Origin: Coleofasciculus sp. FACHB-1120
GTDB lineage: Bacteria; Cyanobacteriota; Cyanobacteriia; Cyanobacteriales; FACHB-T130
Reading direction: 5' to 3'
Assembly (NCBI RefSeq): GCF_014698845.1
Contig: NZ_JACJTV010000035.1
Coordinates: forward strand, 1 to 56,491
Length of the DNA stretch: 56,491 nucleotides
This document shows positions 51,429-56,491 of the stretch, in pieces. The position numbers and the translations under genes are program-made. A model generated the notes under the pieces. It saw nothing but the letters and a program-made list of their open reading frames with translations, searched no databases and was not told the DNA's origin. Numbering within the stretch: the stretch's first letter is position 1; the number at the start of each line of letters is the position of its first letter.

Positions 51429-52157
51429 TTAGTCGCGGCTATTGAAAGCGATCAGCAACCGCAGAATGAAGATGAACAAATTGATGTACGTCAAGTACAT
51501 CGACAAAGCAGCAGGCAGATATTGGTCATCGCGGTAAGAGCGGGGCAGGATATAGAAATCCACTACAGCCGCACCGGCAAACAAAAACACGCCGATACCA
51601 GAAATGGCAATTTCTAGCCAAGTAGGTGTATAAACACCAAACATAGACAACAATAGCTGACCCACTAGCACAACAACGAGGGCAATAATGCCTAGCTGTA
51701 CTGTTTTAGTCAAAGCCATGCCGTCTTGCTCCGAGAGATTGGAGCCAATCTGTCTTGCAGCAATGAAGGTAACGCCACAGCCGAGGGCAGCAAAACCAAT
51801 TCCTGCCACACCGACCCCAGGCGTCCTTAGAGCCACGAATATCAATCCACTTAGGGTATAGCCAGAGAGCAGGCTGTAGGTAGCCAGGAGGGGCAGAGCA
51901 ACGCTTTTCTTGCCATTAACGGCAACATTTTGGGCAACGAAAAAAAGGGCGAATTCTGCAACCAGGGCAACCCAGAAGGTTGGCATGAATAGCCCTGGGT
52001 TAGAACGGAGAACGCCAAGACCTCCGTAGGTGCCAAGTGCGGTTAAGACAAGTCCAGCGCCTACGTAGGGAAGGGCATTGGCAATAACATTGGGGCCAAC
52101 GAGGGCGTGATTTTTAGCCTCACGCATCGCTTGACGGAAGTTGCTGGTGTTACTCAT
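51429..52157 (-). CDS. Bax inhibitor-1 (TMBIM/YccA) family membrane protein
   Basis: 242 residues, seven predicted membrane segments (e.g. LPYVGAGLVLTALGTYGGL, VALVAEFALFFVAQNVAV, LFAGAAVVDFYILPRSY). The late DD-like pair in YRDDQYLPAALSMYLTYINL and the overall layout match the BI-1/YccA family, which form Ca2+- or pH-sensitive channels. The N-terminal 25 residues are hydrophilic. A clear terminator follows. Its role in cyanobacteria is unknown. Confidence 0.85.
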   Translation of the reverse strand: MSNTSNFRQAMREAKNHALVGPNVIANALPYVGAGLVLTALGTYGGLGVLRSNPGLFMPTFWVALVAEFALFFVAQNVAVNGKKSVALPLLATYSLLSGYTLSGLIFVALRTPGVGVAGIGFAALGCGVTFIAARQIGSNLSEQDGMALTKTVQLGIIALVVVLVGQLLLSMFGVYTPTWLEIAISGIGVFLFAGAAVVDFYILPRSYRDDQYLPAALSMYLTYINLFIFILRLLIAFNSRD

Positions 52158-52483
52158 GGGACTTCCTCAGAAATATTACGAGTCATTTACAGAACGCGAT
52201 CGCCTGTCTAATTCAATTGTGACGTAGAGCCGAAGTCCTCTGCTAGTGGGTTCCACCAAGCAAGTCCTTTCAGTTTGTTTTTAAGGCAAGGATGCGTTTT
52301 CGCCTACCTCAAACTGCAACTTACGTATATATGCTGACATTCCGGGAGAGGCTCTCTGTGAGTTCCGTAATCCAACGATGGTTCTTCAATGCGCCTATAC
52401 AGAAAATGAATTCAGTTAGACGAAATGAAGAGATAGCGATTTCCCAATCTCCCAAACGGGGTGGTTTTACAGAGGCTTTGACA

Positions 52484-53269
52484 ATGGCGACTCAATCTTC
52501 TTGCAGCTCCGATTCGATGGAACTTTTGATTGCTTACTATAAAAATCCATCAGTTGAAGTTCGCAATCAACTGGTGCAGTTGAATGCTGGACTGGTTCGG
52601 AAGATGGCTCATCGAGTCAGCTATCAGTGTTCGGAACCTTATGAAGATTTGGAACAACTCGGCTATCTCGGTTTGATTCGCGCAATTGAGCGATTCAATC
52701 CCCATCAAGGTTATGCTTTTAGTTCCTTTGCAGTTCCTTACATTCGCGGCGAGATGTTGCATTATTTACGCGACAGAAGCGGCGTAATGAAAATGCCTCG
52801 TCGCTGGCAGGAAATCCAGCAGGAAGGACAAAAGGCGCGGAAAGAGCTGGCACAAACTTTAGGGCGCTCGCCAAAAGAAGCGGAAATTGCCCAAGCTATT
52901 AAAGTATCCCTAGAAGACTGGAGTGAAAGCAAGGTTGCGGCTCAAAACTGCCGACCATTAAGTTTAGATAGTGTGATTTTTGAGCAGTCTGACTTTCAGG
53001 TGACGTTGGCGGAGACACTGCCTGACCCTCGCTATCAATCTTGGCAAAGTCAAGAAGAAGAACGGCAGGAGCTGGAAGGGGCGATGAGTTATTTGGACAA
53101 CAAAACTCAAGCAGCAATTGAGTTAGTGTTGGTGCGCGATCTTCCCCGGAAAGAAGCCGCTAAGCGAATTGGTGTCAGCCCGATGACAGTGACACGGCAT
53201 CTTCAAAGAGGAGTTGAGCAGTTGGTATCACTGTTGCAACCTCAATCAACTGAGCGTTTGGCTAGTTAG
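52484..53269 (+). CDS. sigF: group 3 RNA polymerase sigma factor SigF
   Basis: About 261 residues from ATG 52484 (MATQSSCSSDSMELL), with AGAGG 8 bases ahead; the frame stays open 64 codons upstream, but that part has no sigma homology and the known SigF is about this short. Seen: RNQLVQLNAGLVRKMAHRV, YEDLEQLGYLGLIRAIERFN, FSSFAVPYIRGEMLHYLRD, and region 4 with VSPMTVTRHLQRGVEQLV. Region 1 is absent. SigF in cyanobacteria controls motility and stress genes (family knowledge). The 5' part between 52292 and 52484 may be leader sequence. Confidence 0.88.
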   Translation: MATQSSCSSDSMELLIAYYKNPSVEVRNQLVQLNAGLVRKMAHRVSYQCSEPYEDLEQLGYLGLIRAIERFNPHQGYAFSSFAVPYIRGEMLHYLRDRSGVMKMPRRWQEIQQEGQKARKELAQTLGRSPKEAEIAQAIKVSLEDWSESKVAAQNCRPLSLDSVIFEQSDFQVTLAETLPDPRYQSWQSQEEERQELEGAMSYLDNKTQAAIELVLVRDLPRKEAAKRIGVSPMTVTRHLQRGVEQLVSLLQPQSTERLAS

Positions 53270-53345
53270 AGGCTTCCTGGAAAGAATCACAAGACGGCTT
53301 GTTTGGGAAGTAGTCGCCAGTTAAAAATTAGTAGAGAGTTTGTAG

Positions 53346-53371
53346 GGTGGTTTATACCACCTTATTTTTTT
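53346..53371 (+). terminator. Rho-independent terminator after sigF
   Basis: GGTGGT (53346-53351) pairs with ACCACC (53356-53361), loop TTAT, followed by TTATTTTTTTT. It is 77 bases after the sigF stop. Confidence 0.75.
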
Positions 53372-53378
53372 TGTGTAG

Positions 53379-54539
53379 CTATATTTGCCCCAACGCTACC
53401 ACCGCATTCTGCCCCCCAAAACCAAAGCTGAAACAAAGCACCTGTTTAATTTCACCTTGACGCGGTACCGTGACTAAATCTAAATCAAATTCTGGTTCCT
53501 TTAACCCCACGCACGGTGGCAATATCTGATGCTTCAATGCCATTAGGGAGAAAGCGACACCTAAGGCTCCCGATGCTCCCAGTGTATGACCTGTGGCTCC
53601 CTTCGTAGAACTGACCGGCACCGTTTGGGGAAATAAATACTCAATTAGCTGCGCCTCATTTTGGTCATTGAGTTGGGTAGCGGTACCGTGAGCGTGAATG
53701 TAATCAATGTCCGCAAGGGAAAGGTTGCTGCGATCGCAACATTGCTTTACCGCCGCGATCGCACTCCAACTTCCTGGCTCTGGCGCATTTGAATGATAAG
53801 CATCTGATGTCAAGCCAAATCCCAGGACTTGACCATAAATCCGTGCTGAGCGACACTTTGCCAATTCTGCGGATTCTAGTACCAAGACGGCTCCCCCCTC
53901 TCCCAAGGCTAAGCCTTCTCGCCGCCGCTCAAAAGGATAAGCACCCGTTTGAGCTAAAGCGCCCATCTGCTGAAACCCTGTCAGGGTCAGCGGTGTAATC
54001 GGTGCTTCCACTGCCCCAGCAATGACTCGCTGACAGTGCCCAGTTTGCAAGAGCGAAGCGGCTTGCGCGATCGCCCAAATTCCAGTTGCACAAGCCGCCA
54101 TTGGTGCCAAGACTGACCCAGTTGCCCCGATTTGACGAGCGGCTGCGATCGCGTTCATGTGGGGCAGTGTCTCCAAAAAAGCCTGGGTTGGCAGGTGTTT
54201 GCATAGCCGCGATTTTACTGGTTCGGCATCCTGATAAAACTCCCGCGCCAATTTCTCCCAAGATGCCTGATAGGAGCGACTCGAACCAATGACGACTCCA
54301 CAGTCGGGCAAAGGCGAAACTAAACCAGCATCTTCCAGCGCCATAGCAACAACCCGCTGAGTCAGGGTTGCTAACTCAGCGGGTTGTTTGCCGATCAGTC
54401 CTAAGGGTCGGGGAGCAAGTTCTGGAAAAGGTTGATACAACTGAATGCCAGTTTGACCGGCGATTAAACGTTGCCAGCTCGTCTGCAAGCTGTTACCCAA
54501 AGCCGAGACTAAGCCAATCCCAGTAACGACAATCTCCAC
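53379..54539 (-). CDS. beta-ketoacyl-ACP synthase (FabF-like)
   Basis: 386 residues, thiolase fold. Catalytic Cys in PMAACATGIWAIAQA, His in IDYIHAHGTATQLNDQNE and His in STKGATGHTLGASGALG. It has the KAS II-type order and length, although slightly short at the N-terminus for FabF (about 410). It elongates acyl-ACP by two carbons. Its position next to a cyclophilin and ycf4 gives no clue to a special role, so a second FabF-type enzyme besides the main one is likely. Confidence 0.88.
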   Translation of the reverse strand: MEIVVTGIGLVSALGNSLQTSWQRLIAGQTGIQLYQPFPELAPRPLGLIGKQPAELATLTQRVVAMALEDAGLVSPLPDCGVVIGSSRSYQASWEKLAREFYQDAEPVKSRLCKHLPTQAFLETLPHMNAIAAARQIGATGSVLAPMAACATGIWAIAQAASLLQTGHCQRVIAGAVEAPITPLTLTGFQQMGALAQTGAYPFERRREGLALGEGGAVLVLESAELAKCRSARIYGQVLGFGLTSDAYHSNAPEPGSWSAIAAVKQCCDRSNLSLADIDYIHAHGTATQLNDQNEAQLIEYLFPQTVPVSSTKGATGHTLGASGALGVAFSLMALKHQILPPCVGLKEPEFDLDLVTVPRQGEIKQVLCFSFGFGGQNAVVALGQI

Positions 54540-54564
54540 CGATTAGCTAGCGAATCGCAAATTG

Positions 54565-55299
54565 CTATTTCTTGAGGTTTTCCGCACCTTTCGTCACCTT
54601 AGCTGATTCAATGCGATCGCCCTGCTGAATCTTGTCAACGACCTCCATCCCGTTGGTGACGTAGCCAAAAACAGCATAGTCACCATCCAAGAACGGCACA
54701 TCGGCTAAAGCAATGTAAAACTGCGACGAAGCCGAGTCAGGTAAAGATGAGCGAGCCATTGCGACAGCGCCGCGAGTATGTCGCAACTGCGGGGGTTGAG
54801 AAACACCCGCAGTTTTGAGCGTCTCGCTGAGAACGGGTTTTTCTGCCCCTTTGGGCTTAATTTCGAGGGGAATATAACGCACTTGACCCGTCGCTGGATC
54901 GATAAAACCGCCCATCCCCAGACGTTCTGTGGGCACATTCGGGTCTTTACTTTGCGGATCGCCACCCTGAGCAACAAAGGGTTGCGGGTCCCGCACTACG
55001 CGGTGAAACACCAGTCCGTTGTAGACACCTCTTTGAACTAAATCGATGAAATTACCAGCGGTAATTGGGGCATTCGTTCCATCGACTTCAATCGTAATGG
55101 GCGAGCCTTTAACCGTCATAACTACGGTGGCTTTACCTTCTAAGCGCGGCAAACTGCTTGTTTTGGGACTACTCGCTGGAGTGGCAGTTGCTGTGGGGCT
55201 GGTATCCGAGGAAGTCGCCTGCTCTGTGGTACATCCCCCCAACATCAGTCCTGCGATCGCAAAAAGTAATATAAACCAGTGCCGAATTTGTCTCTGCAT
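54565..55299 (-). CDS. cyclophilin-type peptidyl-prolyl isomerase lipoprotein
   Basis: 244 residues. Lipoprotein signal with lipobox MLGGCTT (Cys about residue 23), a Ser/Thr/Ala/Pro linker, then the cyclophilin domain: [52 protein letters not shown] and [20 protein letters not shown]. The substrate groove residues FHR, QGG and ASSQF are present. It assists protein folding in the periplasm or thylakoid lumen. The fabF-like gene follows after 25 bases. Confidence 0.9.
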   Translation of the reverse strand: MQRQIRHWFILLFAIAGLMLGGCTTEQATSSDTSPTATATPASSPKTSSLPRLEGKATVVMTVKGSPITIEVDGTNAPITAGNFIDLVQRGVYNGLVFHRVVRDPQPFVAQGGDPQSKDPNVPTERLGMGGFIDPATGQVRYIPLEIKPKGAEKPVLSETLKTAGVSQPPQLRHTRGAVAMARSSLPDSASSQFYIALADVPFLDGDYAVFGYVTNGMEVVDKIQQGDRIESAKVTKGAENLKK

Positions 55300-55374
55300 T
55301 TTTATTTCACCTCATTGGTAGCTAGAGCTACTGAATCATCTTATGCAGATATGAGATGGCTCAACCAAGAACCC

Positions 55375-55965
55375 TTAGAGACCTTCGATGGGAACTTCCA
55401 AGAAGCGAGCTAGTTGGGCACCCTGATTTTCCAGCTCTGACAAGGGTAGCGGTTCTCCAACTCGCGTCAGGGGAATATCACGGCGTCCTTTGACGCGCAG
55501 ATAAATCGACCGGCGCGGGTTGAGACCTTCTTTAATTTCCACTCGGATCGCTTGGACATCTTGGATGCGGCAGCCAACTTCAATTTGGCGGTTTTTACCG
55601 AGAAAGCCCCATCGAAAGATGCGAATATATCCGGTTTCTTGATTAAACTCGTTGTAACCGCCCCCTACGTCTAAAAGAATCATCATCCATAGATAGAGCG
55701 CTACGAGTAACCCAGCAATCCCGTACAATCCCATGACTATCCCTTGAGGGATAAAAAGTAACTTGGTGGGGTCAGCAAAGGGTAGCAGATTGACTTTTAG
55801 GTAACTTGAAATTCCAGCCAATAAAAAGCCTGTAGCTCCCAAGGAGACTACGGTTGCCCACCAATAGTTACTCAAGCGACGAGAGCCTAAAACCTCTTGA
55901 CGGAGAACGCGGTTACTTGTGGATGTTGTCGGTGCAGCCATGAAAGAAAACTCTGTGTTCGCCAA
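55375..55965 (-). CDS. ycf4: photosystem I assembly protein Ycf4
   Basis: 196 residues. Two adjacent membrane helices (YWWATVVSLGATGFLLAGIS and VMGLYGIAGLLVALYLWMMI) then a soluble domain with GYNEFNQETGYIRIFRWGFL and VGCRIQDVQAIRVEIKEGLN, the Ycf4 pattern. It helps assemble photosystem I in thylakoids. It is divergent from psbD across 413 bases, an arrangement common in cyanobacteria. The soluble part holds no surprise. Confidence 0.95.
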   Translation of the reverse strand: MANTEFSFMAAPTTSTSNRVLRQEVLGSRRLSNYWWATVVSLGATGFLLAGISSYLKVNLLPFADPTKLLFIPQGIVMGLYGIAGLLVALYLWMMILLDVGGGYNEFNQETGYIRIFRWGFLGKNRQIEVGCRIQDVQAIRVEIKEGLNPRRSIYLRVKGRRDIPLTRVGEPLPLSELENQGAQLARFLEVPIEGL

Positions 55966-56378
55966 AGTTGTTAAGGAAAGTTTTTAAGATCGGACTGATT
56001 CAGATTATCTAGCTTCCCAGGGATTTATGCTATTGATTTAGCAATCTCACTGAGATAGAGATTAATGAGAAGTACGTGTCAGATTGTAAAAATTCTGATA
56101 TTTTCTTATCATAGAGGACACGTGCTAGAACCCTAGGGTTTTACTTTGGGGACAAAAAGCGCCCCATTCCCAAATAACAGTAGCCTGAAACCCGGCATCA
56201 GGGCGACAGGTTAGTGGAAATTGACACGCAGGGGAATCAAGCGAGTGTGTCTGTTGAAGACAGAACCCGGCAAACTTCTCCAAAAAAATCCCACTACTGT
56301 CTGACGTGGGTCGTGTCAAATAAATAATGTTAATTGCTCAAGTTCAGACGATTTGACGCAATAGTAAGAGGATTTGAA
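55966..56378. other. 413-bp divergent gap between ycf4 and psbD
   Basis: Holds the two promoters and the psbD leader (AAGAGG 8-13 bases ahead of its ATG). A 64-codon open frame at 56125-56319 (minus) has no signs of a gene. I see no strong terminator or riboswitch. Confidence 0.5.
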
Positions 56379-56491
56379 ATGACCATTGCAGTCGGACGCG
56401 CGCCAAGTTCAAGAGGGTGGTTTGATGCCATTGACGACTGGCTCAAGCGCGATCGCTTCGTATTTGTCGGCTGGTCTGGCCTACTGCTATT
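56379..56491 (+). CDS. psbD: photosystem II D2 protein, N-terminus only
   Basis: The frame from ATG 56379 starts [20 protein letters not shown] and continues [17 protein letters not shown] to the window edge. This is the unmistakable D2 N-terminus ahead of its first membrane helix. Ribosome site AAGAGG is well placed. psbC would be expected just downstream, out of view. Confidence 0.98.
   Translation, partial: MTIAVGRAPSSRGWFDAIDDWLKRDRFVFVGWSGLLL

Noticed and set aside
51850-52036. Antisense-like 61-codon frame within the BI-1 gene
   Set aside because: It is a shadow of the real gene in another frame, with no ribosome site or domain.
52292-52483. 64 extra N-terminal codons of SigF
   Set aside because: They do not resemble sigma sequence, while the ATG at 52484 has a ribosome site and gives the usual SigF size.
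56125-56319. 64-codon minus-strand frame upstream of psbD
   Set aside because: No domain or ribosome site, and it lies in the psbD/ycf4 promoter region.
1-56491. tRNA, rRNA or riboswitch in the gaps
   Set aside because: I looked for T-loop-like GTTCGA words and known leader motifs in each gap over 200 bases and saw none that fold; a covariance search was not possible.

Overview
The window is chromosomal DNA from a cyanobacterium. It carries psbD (photosystem II D2) at the right edge, divergent from ycf4, plus the group 2/3 sigma factors typical of cyanobacteria, a phytochrome-like kinase, clpS and a DUF3285 gene. The octamer GCGATCGC (HIP1) is scattered through genes and gaps. The genus cannot be fixed from the sequence alone. 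Most genes are housekeeping. There is no prophage, CRISPR array, rRNA or recognisable tRNA; the only mobile DNA is the first 68 bases, the start of an IS1-type transposase reading out of the window.

Layout. 1-5.9 kb: transposase edge, membrane-anchored TPR protein, priA, a SigC-like sigma factor, a GNAT acetyltransferase. 5.9-9.8 kb: one operon on the minus strand, arsR-pstS-pstC-pstA-pstB, with a palindromic operator candidate ahead of arsR. 9.9-17.9 kb: two orphan sensor kinases with near-identical kinase ends. One has a knotless-phytochrome front (GAF-PHY) plus a cyanobacteriochrome-like GAF. The other (Cache-HAMP-GAF) is coupled to two tandem NitT/TauT-type binding lipoproteins with no permease nearby. 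18.4-22.2 kb: ion-homeostasis group (K+ channel with RCK, TrkA-N protein, Na+/H+ antiporter). 22.4-29.8 kb: argD, clpS, a Yip1-like membrane protein, a membrane-anchored hydrolase-like protein, an exported FAD protein, and a DUF4142 protein with a Met-rich tail.

30.0-33.7 kb is the most accessory-looking part: an overlapping gene pair encoding a P-loop ATPase and a protein with a degenerate NTPase-like front and near-identical 120-bp TPR repeats, followed by a Uma2-type nuclease gene. 33.8-39.7 kb: lnt, gyrA, ClC transporter. 40-46.8 kb: histone-deacetylase-like amidohydrolase, ATP-grasp ligase, Xaa-Pro aminopeptidase, a cysteine-less AhpD-like protein, GAF-adenylate cyclase. 46.8-51.0 kb: a codirectional minus-strand set, prfB (programmed +1 frameshift), DUF3285, ybeY, dgkA, trpG and a metallo-beta-lactamase-fold protein that has lost its metal ligands. 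51.4-56.5 kb: Bax-inhibitor-1 family protein, sigF, a ketoacyl-ACP synthase, a cyclophilin lipoprotein, ycf4, psbD.

The observations most worth following are: a degenerate tandem copy of the prfB 5' end, including its frameshift site with the regulatory UGA changed to UAA; the phytochrome/cyanobacteriochrome hybrid kinase; the ATPase/TPR pair with homogenised repeats; the ArsR-headed pst operon; and the lipoprotein-lipoprotein-kinase operon. Several genes (priA, lnt) carry small cyanobacterial repeats inserted in frame. All functional calls are from reading the protein sequences; no database search was possible.
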